Shown here: positions 22,191 through 33,973 of the stretch, piece after piece
Numbering within the stretch: the stretch's first letter is position 1
Layout: every line of letters begins with the position of its first letter
Origin: Saururus chinensis
Lineage: Eukaryota; Streptophyta; Magnoliopsida; Piperales; Saururaceae
Direction of reading: 5' to 3'
NCBI GenBank assembly: GCA_035235625.1
Contig: CP141140.1
Location: 57,431,152 to 57,495,151, forward strand
Length of the DNA stretch: 64,000 nucleotides
The notes under the pieces: model-generated
Seen by the model: only the letters and a program-made list of their open reading frames with translations
The model's database searches: none
Told to the model about the DNA's origin: nothing
Program-made: the position numbers and the translations under genes

Positions 22191-23890
22191 CCTATAAATA
22201 CCTTTAACACCCCATGACCCAAATCTTTTTGAATTTCTTAATTTGAGTTAAAAATAAGATATTAGAGCACATCAAAGTCTAGAGGAAGAGGGGGGAAGGT
22301 GTACTTTGGAGACCTTGCATCTTGGTGGGAGAAAACATAAGATTGCTAACCTTGTTACCATTTAATGGCTATGAATAGATGAATTAAAATGCTTATATGT
22401 TTGCTTATGAATATAAAAATATGTTATAGTTAATTTCTATTATTTATGTCATGATGATGATGTGAGATTATGTTTTTGAGTTCATGATGATTATATGTTA
22501 ATAAAAGCATAGTTTTTCATAATGGGTTGGTGGCATGAAGTGAGGATTGAACCATGTTATCTGTTATTTTCTTCCCATTCACTGGCATGAACATTGACAT
22601 GTTGGTGAGAATGTCGTTAGAAGGAGGAAGATAATAGTACTAACATTGATATGCTGAGACATGTCGATGTTAAACTAGTCACCAGCAGTGAAATCGATTG
22701 GTGAGCTAGGCTCTTACAACTAACCTACTATCGATAATTTATGTATCAACAAGACGTCAAAGGTCATTGACACTCTGTCCAACACGTCGGTGTGGTAATC
22801 GATGATATATCAATGCAAATCATTTCAACCATAATTTTTTATATATGTTTATGAACTTCATAAATATTATAATAGTATGAATTTCCCTGTATTTGAATGC
22901 ATGAGCGAATGGTGTTGAGCATGTATTATGTAAGGGAAAGTAAACATTAATGCATGTGTGAATCCTTGAGATAGATATTTACTCTTGACTAGGGCATTTT
23001 GATACTTAAGTACAAAGGATCCTAGTGTCTAGTTGGCTCAAAAAGCAAGTAGCCTTAGCCACATAGACAGAAGGGTATGATATGAAAATAGATCATGATT
23101 TTTTGGCTTTCCTGAAGTGGGTGTTTATATGTAGAGTCACTCCCCTAGCCTGAAGTTAGGTTCAAATGGATCATAGCATAAAAAGATAATGGGTCTAGTG
23201 CATTGCAATACATAAGGTTTTGATGATCATGAAAGTCGAGATCTCAAACACTTTGGTCCATGAGCCCTTGTCAGCTTTAGCTTCATGGGTTGCATAGGGC
23301 GGGCATGGCTTTAGGAAAGGACTGAGGTCGAGTTTGGGAGTAGTCCTTGGTCTAGTAAGGGTGATTGGACTACTACACATAGCTAACATGTCGTAAAGAC
23401 CCCTTTGTGGCATGCACTTCAGTGAGAGAGATAGACTCCTGAGTGTTGTCACTATGTTAAAGTGATTATGTTTTGTGATATTGTCTAATTATGCTTTGCA
23501 ATTACTTGATGAATGCTTGTGTTGCATGAATTATTATTATACTATTCTTTGAATTGTTGTTATATTGTCATTGCATATAGTTCTTGTTTCGTCATCCCAC
23601 TGGGTATATTTGTATACTTAACATCTACGTGATACAAGTTCACCTGAAGAGTGAATATGTAGGAGACCTTGTGTATGGGGGAAATGATGACAAGTTGACT
23701 ATTTAGAAAATGTAAGATTCTTCATGCTTTTACTACTAAACTTTTAGTTGGTATATATGACTATAGGCACGTGAGTGCCAATTTGTTAACATTTGTTGTA
23801 TATTATGTGCCCTATACATATACTCAAGACCTTGTTGGTTTGTGATGTAATTTAGCCTTGAATACTATGGTACTCTAATTTTATTATTAT
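22191..23890 (+). mobile_element. Gypsy-like LTR remnant, copy 1
   Basis: Shares ordered blocks with 31380-32990: (i) clusters of TGGTGA/GTCGGTG words around CAACCTACT, (ii) GAGCATGTATTATGTAAGG / GAGTAAGCATGTACTAAGTA, (iii) AAAAGATAAT.GGTCTAGTG...CAT.AGGTTTTGA, (iv) TATACTTAACATCT followed by GTACAAGTTC. The last phrase is typical of long plant LTRs. No coding. Borders approximate. Confidence 0.5.
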
Positions 23891-24214
23891 TATGTTTGAA
23901 AAACGTGTTTCATATCCTGAGACATCTTGTCCAAAGTTTTGGTATAAATTTTTTTTTAAATCAACCGTGGATTTTTGCAAAATGAGTTCAAACATCTCAA
24001 GGCATTATATTACATCTCTTACATCTAAAAAAGTAATCATCAGCAACATGATTGGTTTTCTTGCAAGTAAAACAACCATTATTTTGCATCTCATTTTTGC
24101 CTTTTCCATCTCCTTAATTTCCCCTTTCTCTACCTCAAAAATGAATTGTTTTGAAAAAAAAATCCTCCATTTCTTTTACATCTCCTTTGTACTCCATTCT
24201 TGATGTCCATTACA

Positions 24215-24600
24215 TTATGTAGTAATCCTTTACCACTTGAAGACTTGCACAACCTTCTCAGTACTCAAGAACATCACCTCGAGTTGTCATCCCTACTCTC
24301 CACCCTTGATTTGTTTGTTGCCGCAGCTAATGTTGCCTCTAGGAAGGGCAATACATTTGGCAATGGTTGAGGTCCCTGGCCTTTCTTTCCCAACAAAAAC
24401 AACTCCCATAGAAGAAACTTCAACCATGATTGTGGTAATAGTGGTGGTAATTGTCATGGTTCCGACCACAACACTGGCAGCAACTATCATGGTGGTGATC
24501 ATGATCAAGGGTCTTATTACATACAAAATATGTTTATTACAAATTTGCAATGGATGGAAGGTTACAATATAATCTCAATCTGGTGACATGGGTTAGCCGA
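24215..24600 (+). pseudogene. Ty1/copia gag C-terminal fragment, copy 1
   Basis: One frame reads LEDLHNLLSTQEHHLELSSL, then LDLFVAAANVASRKGNTFGN, then an Asn/Gly/His-rich run (FNHDCGNSGGNCHGSDHNTG), as in the tail of plant copia gag. It has an in-frame stop after FGNG. The hydrophobic 111-codon frame at 24237-24572 and its antisense are shadows. The end (MFITNLQWMEGYNIISIW) is repeated around 26606-26650, where a hAT element interrupts it. Confidence 0.6.
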
Positions 24601-24628
24601 CTGCTGATGATAAGAATGGAAAGATATT

Positions 24629-24905
24629 GTTGGAGTAGATGAGCGAAGAAGATGGAGAAATGAAATATATGAAGATTTTAATAGAAAATATGCAAAGAAG
24701 ATGAGATATTTTTACTATTGACAAAATGGAGTACAAACGGGCTAAAAACACTCTTCATTTTCTTTTTCCTCTTGCTCCAAAACTCTTATATGATGGGAAG
24801 AAGAAAGATGTCCTTTTTGAAGATTCTAGATACAAGGTTACATAAAAGTCCACATACTTAATGAAAATTATAAAATACCCTTTCTACCTTTGACTTTTGG
24901 CTGAC
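24629..24905 (+). mobile_element. Copia-like LTR fragment, + orientation
   Basis: Starts TGTTGGAGTAGATGAGCG. The stretch AAGATGAGATATTTTTACT through TTGACTTTTGGCTGACTTTT recurs at about 26156-26335 in the same orientation and, for its first 110 bp, inverted at 25400-25510. The three copies show that this family inserted repeatedly here. Confidence 0.55.
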
Positions 24906-24919
24906 TTTTAACACCCAAT

Positions 24920-25400
24920 TTAATTTGTAATTTTCATGAAGTTTTTGCAGTATATAAATTTCTCAATTGTTATCGCCTTGGTGTACACATCAGCTAATTG
25001 ATCATTGGTCTTGATAAATTTCATCTCAACTTCACCTTTTTTTACTAGCTTTCTTATGTAGTGATGTCTCAAATCAATGTGTTTTGTCCTTCTAGCAAAA
25101 ATTGAGTTTTTAGTCATTGCAATGGCAGCTATGTTGTCGTAAAAAAATCTTGTTGGATATGTTTGCTCACACTTAAAATCTTTTAAAATTGTTTTTAACC
25201 AAATTGCATAATCACATGATTTACTTGAAAATAAAATATACTCAGCTTTGGAGGAGGAGATAGCAAAAATGTCTTACTTTTTTTATAACCATGTTGAACT
25301 GGAAATGCTTCTTCCATCATCAATGCAACCAGCCTAATCACAATTGGAATATCCATTTCCCATTTATATTTTAGCACAAATTTCTTTGTTTTTCATCCCA
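24920..25400 (-). pseudogene. Ty1/copia RNase H C-terminal fragment
   Basis: On the minus strand: GYSNCD-AGCIDDGRSIS (the GYSDSDWAG motif, decayed), SKAEYILFSS, then an intact stretch with MTKNSIFARRTKHIDLRHHY and NDQLADVYTKAI (the ADIFTKAL motif). Stops break the front half. This is the very end of a copia polyprotein with no reverse transcriptase next to it. Confidence 0.8.
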
Positions 25401-25510
25401 TTTGTACTCCATTTGTCACTACTAAAAAATATCTCATCTTATTTGCATATTTTCTATTAAAATTATCATATATTGCATTTTCCTAACTCATTTACCCATA
25501 TGCTCCAACA
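25400..25510 (-). mobile_element. Copia-like LTR fragment, inverted
   Basis: The reverse complement begins TGTTGGAGCATATGGG at 25509 and then matches the start of the LTR fragment at 24629. It lies head-to-head with the gag fragment that follows. Confidence 0.6.
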
Positions 25511-25599
25511 AATTATTTGATAGTTGAGGCAATCAAGAAAACACATTGGGTTCCCTAAAACACCATAGTTTCAAGCTCAAATTCTTCGTAAGAGAAACT

Positions 25600-26155
25600 T
25601 CTATTGCCGACATTCAATGGGGAAATCTAAGTTTTTTAGAGCATACAAATGATGATACTCTTCGTATTTAAATATCAATGGGAATGTATCAAAAAAACCC
25701 TATTTTACATACAACAAATATGAGGAAGGCAATTTTTTTTAAATTTATGGCTTACACAAGATCTAAAGAAGCATGGGAAATCTTAAAGAATGAATTTCAA
25801 AAAACCAAAAATGTGATCTCTATAAAACTTCAAACTTTGTTGAAATATTTTGATAACTTTGAATGACAATGAAAATATCCAAGATTTCAATTCTAAAAGT
25901 TCTACAATTGTTAATTAAATTAGAAGTAATGGAGATAGTATCCCAGATAAGAAGGTTGTGTACAGAATTTTAAAAAGCATGTCACCCAAATATGAATATG
26001 TTGTGGCTATTATTGAATAGAACAGATTTATCAAATTAAATTGAGTATACATGAGTTGATGAATTCACTTGAAATTCATGAAGTAAAAATGAAAAAGTTT
26101 ACTCCTACAATGGAGCAAGCTTTTCAACCCAAATTGACTTTCAAAGAGATAAAGG
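25600..26155 (+). pseudogene. Ty1/copia gag N-terminal fragment
   Basis: AWEILKNEFQ then IKLQTLLKYFDNFE (62-codon open part, 25678-25866), followed after breaks by ENIQDFNSKSS, KKVVYRILKSMSPKYEYVVA and LMNSLEIHEVKMKK. This is the standard order of plant copia gag (UBN2-type). In-frame stops at several places. Confidence 0.75.
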
Positions 26156-26605
26156 AAGAAGATGAGATATTTTTACTGTTGACAAAATAAAGTACAAAGG
26201 GGTTGAAAAACTTTCTCTATTTTCTTTTTATAGTTGATTAAAAAAACCCTCATATGATGGAAAACACACATACCTAATGAAAATTACAAAATACTCTTTC
26301 TACCTCTGACTTTTGACTAACTTTTAACATATATGTTGCTAACTACAGTAATACCAATGAACGGGGAAATCTTTTACTAGAGACAAGCTGGTAAATCTCT
26401 TATTTACGATATTGGCTATTACCTCCCTTGAACTTAACTGGTCTTTTAAGAACAATGAGTTTAAACCAAAGCTCATATACCTTGTGAAGATTAAAATTTC
26501 CCCACTATTCAAAGGGGGATGCATCACCATTATATTTAATGCATTACAATCATGAGTACATAATCTTATAGCTAGGATCTAAGAGATTTGTTAAAACAAA
26601 GGCAT
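26156..26605 (+). mobile_element. Copia LTR/gag junction debris
   Basis: 26156-26335 repeats the LTR fragment at 24690-24900. The following phrase (TGTTGCTAACTACAGTAATACC, about 26336) recurs at 29720 as TGTTGCCAACTACGGTGATGCC, with GATTTACGATATTG-type words after both, so it is another short repeated unit, perhaps an LTR of the element interrupted by the hAT. Confidence 0.45.
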
Positions 26606-26643
26606 GTTTATTACAATGGATGGGAGTTTACAACAAAAGCTCA

Positions 26644-26651
26644 ATTTGGCA
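26644..26651. other. hAT target-site duplication, left (ATTTGGCA)
   Basis: Matches ATCTGGTA at 29665-29672 in 6 of 8 positions. The empty copy at 24215-24600 reads ATCTGGTG here, so the right copy is the better preserved. Confidence 0.6.
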
Positions 26652-29600
26652 TAGGGGTGACAACTAGTCTGCCCAACTCGATAGATGAGAGAGGAGAGCT
26701 CGGCCTAGCCAAGCTGGGCTGCTCTTACCCTCTTTTTCCAAAAAAAAAATTAAAAATAGTATATATTTCTAAAAAAATATTTATTATAATTTTAAAAACA
26801 TACAAAATAGAAGCTAGAATTGCATCACTTAAAAGTAGTGCATCCTAACTAGGTTGTTACCCACTTACCTATTTATCATTTACAATTATAATCTAAAACC
26901 TCAAATACAAAAATAAATATAAACTATATTATTAACAAATTAATTATCAAATCTAGTAAATTTTCTCTCATTTCCCCTTCAAACTTGGGAGCTTGTGCCC
27001 TTTCTTGTTCATCCAACCATTCCTTCAAGCAAATGTATTCCTCCACCACATTAGGCATTAGTCGGTTTTGCCTATCATCCAACACCCTACCTCCTACACT
27101 AAAAGCATATTTCAATACTACTATGGAAATTAAGGGGTTATTAAAGGCTAAGGTATTCAACACAAGATAGTTATTTCCATGTGTCTGCGACCAAGTTAAA
27201 TTATTTAAATTACTAAGATCTTCCTTGATAATAAAAGATGCAAAATTAATTTGTAAATCAATAGCTAAGTAATTAGTATTAGAAGTATATTTTTGTTCAT
27301 TTTTTTAGGTAACATCCAAGACTTATTTTTTTATGGAATATGATGCATAGTAGATGAAGAAGAAGTCAGTTCATTTTGTCTTGACCAAAAAGTTATTTCA
27401 TATATATTATATAAAGCATCCAAAGTAACAGCTACAATTTTATATGGATTATAATTATAATCAATATATGGACTTATTTTTTCATGAATATTATCTATTA
27501 GAATTTATACACCTTTTAATCTAACCCTATGATCCATTACAACCCCGAAATAATAAATAAAAGAGACAGTAAAGTAATCTTTATTTATTTTTTTATTATT
27601 ATAAGATGTGTAAAAGTTTTATTATTTCTATAATTTTTAAATGCATCGGTTATATCATATAATTGGTTTAGAATTGAACAAGAAGTAGGATAGTAAACTC
27701 TAGATAAATTTTTAGTAAAAATATAAAAAAAGATAGAAAATGCATCAAACAAATAGAAATGGAAAAATGACCTTCAATAAGTCCGACATTAAGTAACTTT
27801 TTTTGTAGCCCAACTTATGATTAAACTTTCTATTCCTTCACAAGACAAGATTTCAACATTAAATATGTGATATTCCACCTATGGCGAACATCTAATTGTT
27901 ACTTTTTATAAAAAAAAAGATAGATAATGCATTAAATAAATGAAAATGATAAAATGACCTTCATAAAGTCCTAGATTAGGTAACTTTTTTTGAAGCCCAA
28001 CTTATGATTAAACTTTTTAATCCTTCACAAGATTTTAACATTAAAGATATGTTATTCTACCTATGGTGAACATCTAATTGTACTTTTCTATATTTCTTAA
28101 TATGAAATTTACACAAGTCTCTAAATTCTTATGTTCTAGTTTGTGGAGAAGTGATATATAATAAGTATTTTTAATTAATTGAAGATGAGGTTTAACTACA
28201 TTTAAACTATCTTGAACAAATAAACTAATTATGTGGCATGCACATCTAATATGAAATGTAAAGGACTCTAGCATACCAATATTATTACAATAAATTGCTA
28301 AAGTTCTACTACTAAATTATTATTAGAGGCATTAACTTAAATAATAGACATAATTTTATCTTTAATGTTATGTTCATTTAAAATAGAAATACATGATTTT
28401 TCAATAATTGAGGTAGAATGAGAATATTCTATTATGTTAAAATATATTATTATCTTATTTAATCTCTATGATTCATCAATAAAATAAGTTGTAAAATATG
28501 CATACTTGATATCTTGGTTACTAATCTAAATATCAAAAATTAAATAAATTTTACCAAGAATTGTATGTAAGGTGTTCATAAGTTGTATCTTGTACTACTT
28601 GTGTAGTATTGCACTAGATTTTGTGGAAAGCAAGGTTGAGAGCTTGTCTCCCATATTGAACAATTTGTCATCAGCAAAGGATAAGGGTTATTTGGTTGCA
28701 CAGTGTACTCCACGAGCTCCCTTTAATTTGTATCTTGATTAAAATTTAAAATACTAAGAGAGGAGAAAGAGGTGATCATAGCACTTAGTTGTGCCTTTTT
28801 GGGTTCCTTCAATCCATGCTTGGCAAAGCATGCTCTAGCATGTCAGAAAAGATGTTTAGTATTCCCTCCCCTAGTTTCCACGTTTAGAATTATTTTATAG
28901 TAGTTGCATTCGGTTCTTACAATGAACATTATGGTCTTGTTGGTGTCATCTATCCAAACTATCTTCATATGGTTTCACATGATGGAGGGTTGTCACTTTC
29001 TCCCCTCCCCCCTGACCGCTACATGCATTAGTGAAATACTTCATTCGTAGTCAACTTCATCCATTTTGAGAATTTCTCATTCAGAAAAATTATTGGGGTG
29101 ACCGAGGATGAGGAGGCATTGTAGTTGAAGTGGGATGTCATAATCTTTAAAACAAAAAAAATAAACTAATAAGAGTAAAATGAGGTTAATTAAAATAAAA
29201 AAATAAATTATTAAATCAAAATTACATATTTTAATGTTTGGGCTACCCACTTGAATACTTGATGGAGGAGGATGAAGTTTAAGAATTGAGAACTTTGTTT
29301 TTAAATCTTGATGTTTGAGAGTGTATGTTAGAGTTTAATTTTAAATTTTAATTAAAAATATAACTAAAATTGATTAAAAACTTAAAAATATGGAAGAGAG
29401 GAGAAAGAGAATATTAAAGAATAGAGGAAAAGGTGAAGATGAGGTTGAACTCTCCCGTATTTATAGTTTTTAAATGTAAAAATTACATCTCTTACCCTTA
29501 AAAATGACTCCAACGGCTTTGTTGGGCTAGGCTAGCATTCGGTACCAGAGGGTTGCATGGCCCGTGGTTTGAAATTAAAGGCCCGACCCAGCCCATGGTC

Positions 29601-29664
29601 CAGGCCCACCCATCCAGCTGGCCTAGGGGTTGCTCACAAACGGCCCACATAATTGCCACATCTA
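26652..29664 (-). mobile_element. hAT transposon remnant, 3.0 kb
   Basis: Ends are inverted: TAGGGGTGACAACTAG on the left and, reading the other strand, TAGATGTGGCAATTATG on the right, with an 8 bp imperfect duplication outside. The transposase relics inside are on the minus strand. Long AT-rich, polyA-rich stretches (27180-28070, 28560-29480) hold no intact coding. The element interrupts a copia gag end whose uninterrupted paralogue is at about 24530-24600. Confidence 0.75.
26924..28560 (-). pseudogene. hAT transposase (RICESLEEPER-like), decayed
   Basis: Two intact islands on the minus strand. 28274-28074 carries FHIRCACHIISLFVQDSLNV, the His/Cys-containing core motif of plant hAT transposases, and upstream (about 28380-28300) NEHNIKDKIMSII-VNASNNN corresponds to the catalytic-domain TLDNASNN motif. 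27163-26924 carries NPLISIVVLKYAFSVGGRVL, then NRLMPNVVEEYICLKEWL, the C-terminal dimerisation domain (usual SAFSTGGRVL...LICTKDWL). The region between is full of stops. The BED zinc finger is not recognisable. No activity expected. Confidence 0.82.
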
Positions 29665-31375
29665 ATCTGGTATGATACATAAGTTGGCCAGCTGCTAACC
29701 ATAAGGATGGAAGGATATGTTGCCAACTACGGTGATGCCAATGAGATAGCAAATCTTTGATTGGCGATAGCAAATTTCTGATTTACGATATTGTCTATTG
29801 ACCACTATGCCAACATAAACCCAATTTTATCACTTCACATGCCTGGTTGAGTGGTTGATACTTTGCCATGTAAAAATATTTAGGTTTGAAAGACTGAAAA
29901 AATAATAATAAATAAGAGTTAGCGGTCATTTAGGGCTACCTTGCTTCGTAAGAAGATCAAGTTTGAAAGTTTCCAATCTCTAAAAGACTAAAACCCATCC
30001 CTCCTCTTGACTTAAGAGAGCACAAGACCTCCCACTTTAAGCAATGTACCTTTTTTTCTTTCTTGGTCCTCGCCAATATTTTTTAATAAGAAAGTTGAAC
30101 TCTTTCCCCGAGCTATTTGGGATTTTGAAGCAATTCATACTATGTAGGCTAAATAGTCTAAGCAAGTAAGCAACTGCCGCTTGAAACAAATATTTTTCTT
30201 CCAACCTTTCAACCTTATAGTGTAGATTGAAATTTCCTCATACTTAGTTTTTTCAATGGGCTCTTAAAGGAAGGAGAAGAAAGAGTCATTTGGGCTCAGG
30301 ACAGGACATATGTTCTTTTGTTTAGGTACAAGTCTATGATACTGCTTGGTCCCCCACATGCCCAACCGACGCAATTTCGTAGACATCCAGCAAACCCCGC
30401 TAAGGTGGATGACGAAGCTTTCCAAATGGACCTTTACCGATGACCACAGTCTGCCTTTCACATTGCTGCCTTTTATGAGTCCATGTTCACTCGTATTCCC
30501 ACGATCACCCCTTCCCTTCCCTTACTTTCTTCTTTTAGGGGTTTTTTTCTTCTATTTTATGGAGAGGAGAGGAATATGCGTATTGCTGTCTGGTTGATCA
30601 ATATTACCGCATGCGCACATTAACAGTTTTGTTTTTCAATATATATTTACTGCTAAATTTATCGTTAAGTTTACAATATAAGTTCTGAAATTGCTTGAAT
30701 GATACAATAGAATTGAGTTAATTATTAGTTATTGAAGCTAAAGTAAGAAAGGCCAGCCCTACTTGGATTGTGGTACGACAACTTACATCATATAAGGGGG
30801 CGAGTGATTAAGTATTTTGAGCCGCACAATCAGAATTGCACAGTTTGGCATGTATCCAGTGCATGCACGTCGATATGCACCTGACACATACCAACGATAT
30901 TCAAATGTATCATATTCGCAAAGAAAAATCTACCAACGTGTACATTTAACAACAACGACGGTCAGACAAATCCTCTTTTATTCAATTACAGTCTCTGTGA
31001 TACCTCATAAGGAAATTAATTTTTTTTTAAATTTAAACTTTATTTTTAATTACTGGCAAGCCATAAACACCTGGTGGGCTACCAACAATAGGGTACCAAC
31101 GATATAGTGAAATGTTACTATTGCATACATGCATTAGTTATATAGAAAGTAAGATAATTTTATAGTTAAAAGAATCTATAAGTAGTTATCCTAATATAAA
31201 TAAAGTGAAATCATAAATTAGTAGAGATAAGGGAATCTCATAGAAGTCCTAGCACTAGAAGATTAATGTCTTAGTACAAATTGGGAGGAAGACTTGCATA
31301 AGAGAAATGAAAATTCACGCCAATACAAGTCAGAATGCAATCTCCTTTGGAATTTTAATAAATGTATTATAAATT
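29665..31375. other. Intergenic; copia remainder then unique DNA
   Basis: 29673-29800 continues the copia sequence interrupted by the hAT (VGQLLTIRMERY-type reading, matching 24580-24625). After that no coding region is recognisable. The frame at 30346-30597 and its antisense lack motifs. Confidence 0.4.
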
Positions 31376-31379
31376 TCTT

Positions 31380-32990
31380 ATTTTCTTCAAGCTCTTGATG
31401 ATCATGAGCCTATGTTTATATTTTTTCTTAAGTTATGCTTTGCCATAAGTGTTTTAACTCTGAATTCAGATTATGAGTAGTTTAATGTGTTATTTGTGAA
31501 TCAAATGGTTTATAACTAGTTTTAAAATGATTTTCAAGAGTCTTGAGGTAAAAAAAAAGTGTTTGAAAGGAGGGGAAGTCTCTAATCATGTTTTCTCAAT
31601 CATTTGTGAGGTCACCGACATATTGGTGACTACATAAGTGAAATGAAGAGGATGAACAATGCCCTAAGCATGTTGACTGGTCATCAGGAGTGAAGCCAAC
31701 ACATTAGTGAGGTGGGCTTATTTAGCCAACCTACTGTCAATCAGGGTTTTAACATGTCATTAGATCTACTGATGAGCATCAATGATCTAGCCAACCTATC
31801 AGTGAGAGGAATTTATCCAACCATCTCACTGTTTGTAAGGGTTTGACGTGTTGGTGAATTTACTAATACTCATCAATAATCTGACCAACTGTCAATGAAG
31901 TTACTAATGGTATCTCATACTAAAAAAAATAGTGTGTTTTATATCAATGAATAAACTATATAATAGTTGCATAATTTTTGAAGATTTTGTGATGTGTATA
32001 GAATGTTGAGTAAGCATGTACTAAGTAAGGATTAGTAAACCCTAATGCATACGTATGAAACCATGTGATGTGATGATTTGATCACCCCAAACTGATCCAT
32101 TTGACACAAAATGCCCGAAATTCCTAGTGCATTTTGGGTCCTCAAGTGAGTCATTTAACTACAAAGAACAAAATGATATGACATGAAAAAAATCATAATC
32201 TTCCAGCTTGAGTGAAGTTCAAATAGACTATAATATGAAAAGATAATTGGTCTCATGTATTGTAATGCATGAGGTTTTGACAATCAAGTTCTTAGCATTA
32301 GGGTCCAAGAGTTCTAGCGAGCCTTTACTTCATATCATAGATTTGCTGACAATGAAGCTTTAGGCAAAAATTAAAATAGAATTCATGATAGTCTAATATC
32401 TAGTTAAGTAGGAACTCCTAGATAATATTACTGTGTCTAAAGAACCCTAATGTGAAGTTCTATGTTGTAGTATAATTATTACAAAAAGGTATATGTGTAA
32501 ACTTTGATCTCTATGTCATTAGTATTAATATTAACTACATATTCTCAATTGGTATGTTTATCGAATTATTTATTTTCTTTTTAATTGTAATTCTACTTAT
32601 TATAATCATATACTTAACATCTTTTGTGGTACAAGTTCCATAGGGATAAGACCTTAGAACTAACAGGAAGGCCATAGATAGAAATAGGAGTTTACTTTCA
32701 ATTTATTTATTTATTTTCTCCCCTAGGTTTGATGTTTAGGCATGAAAAGACATCATTTATCTTTTTATTTGTTTGTACTTATATAGCAAACAAGTACTTA
32801 GCTATTGATTCTGTGATTATTTTAATACTTAAAATATTTAAATAATAATTTATTACAATATCACACGTGTTTATGAAAGAGATGATTCTCTGCTATTGAT
32901 TCTTACATCCCTAATTTGATATTTTAATATTTTTTAAATGTAAAATATATTTTTATCTGCTCCATGGTAAAAAGCAGAGTGTTATAATTT
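31380..32990 (+). mobile_element. Gypsy-like LTR remnant, copy 2
   Basis: Co-linear with 22191-23890 (blocks listed there) but strongly diverged. It ends near AAAGCAGAGTGTTATAA, which could be the LTR terminus. The two copies are in direct orientation about 9 kb apart; no gypsy coding region lies between them, so they are probably separate insertions or solo LTRs. Confidence 0.5.
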
Positions 32991-33267
32991 TTTAAAAGAA
33001 GACAAATATTTTTATAAAATATTATTGTTAAAATTGGGGCCATGATAGTATCTTTATCATGTGCTTCGTTGTGCTTATTGTATATAATTTTACTTATACA
33101 AAGGCATATTAATTAAGAGACCAATATGTCTCCGTGGCACCTAGAGGAAGCACTCTTGAGCTACAGCATGTGAAAGTTGTATGAACCCACGGAAAATGAA
33201 TCAGCCTCATCATGCTCCAATTTACTCAGAAATTTGCAACTGCCTCCATTTTAAGCATTAGCATCTA

Positions 33268-33369
33268 CTCACCCCGTCTCATTTTATTTGTCCTATTTGA
33301 TTTTTTATTAAGAAATAATTTTCGTTCATTTGAAAAAATCAAGTAGGACTATTAAGTGGAACGGAGGAA
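33268..33369. mobile_element. Stowaway-like MITE with TA duplication
   Basis: 102 bp between TA (33266-33267) and TA (33370-33371). Left end CTCACCCCGTCTCATTTTAT and right end, reverse complement, ATTCCTCCGTTCCACTTAAT approximate the Stowaway/Tc1-mariner CTCCCTCCGT terminus. The arms pair through GTCCTATTTGATTTTTT. Confidence 0.8.
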
Positions 33370-33534
33370 TATTTTGGTTACTAATTTAAATTTCATTTAC
33401 TGGAGATAAATGGAAGGAAAATAAGAAAAATACTTTCATGCCATGTTGGCTTGTTTGTTAAGGACGAGAATAAATTTCAAGAAAATGCATAATGGACGGC
33501 CATAGATTTATTTCTTCTTAGAGAAAGAAACCTA

Positions 33535-33780
33535 TTAAAACTTTTTTTTATACTTACTGAAGGAGCAATAATCATTGGCATGACAATATTGACCATGTGT
33601 CAAGGAATTAATAGCCACTAGTTCTCCTTGAAATGTGCTCAGTTTTCGCCATTTGCAAAGTGAAGAGGGTGTTAATTGACTACAACAGATTTCACATGTC
33701 TGTGCCCAACTTTGCGCGAACATATTTTTATTGTTAGAATAGAACTGTTCACATCGACATGAATAAGTGAATCCGTTCAT
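33535..33780 (-). other. Cysteine-rich exon-like open frame, unidentified
   Basis: 81 codons starting MNGFTYSCRCEQFYSNNKNM, with CEICCSQLTPSSLCKW and later HGQYCHANDYCSF: ten Cys in total. A GTAAGT donor-like site follows at about 33554-33549, so the coding part, if real, would end near YCSF. I do not recognise the family. It could be an isolated captured exon or chance. Confidence 0.25.
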
Positions 33781-33901
33781 TCTTCAATTATGTCTTAGAA
33801 TATGATAAAAAAAATTCCCATTTGAAAGTGAGCATGAGAGTAAATTTGATGTACCGCCTGACCTTTGTCGAAATTGAACATAGCCCACCTCGTGCTTATC
33901 T

Positions 33902-33973
33902 TCTACTCCGACTCATAGTTTATTTATTTTAAAAAATTAAATAAGACAATCAATATTGGATGGAAGAAATATA
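33902..33973. mobile_element. Short Stowaway-like MITE remnant
   Basis: Left arm CTACTCCGACTCATAGTTTA and right arm ending TTGGATGGAAGAAATA, with TTTATTTATTTT / AAATTAAATAAG pairing between. Same general family as 33268-33369. Confidence 0.45.

Noticed and set aside
24237..24572. Hydrophobic 111-codon frame that looks like a membrane protein, and its antisense
   Set aside because: Out-of-frame reading of the Asn/Gly/His-rich copia gag tail; the gag frame explains the sequence.
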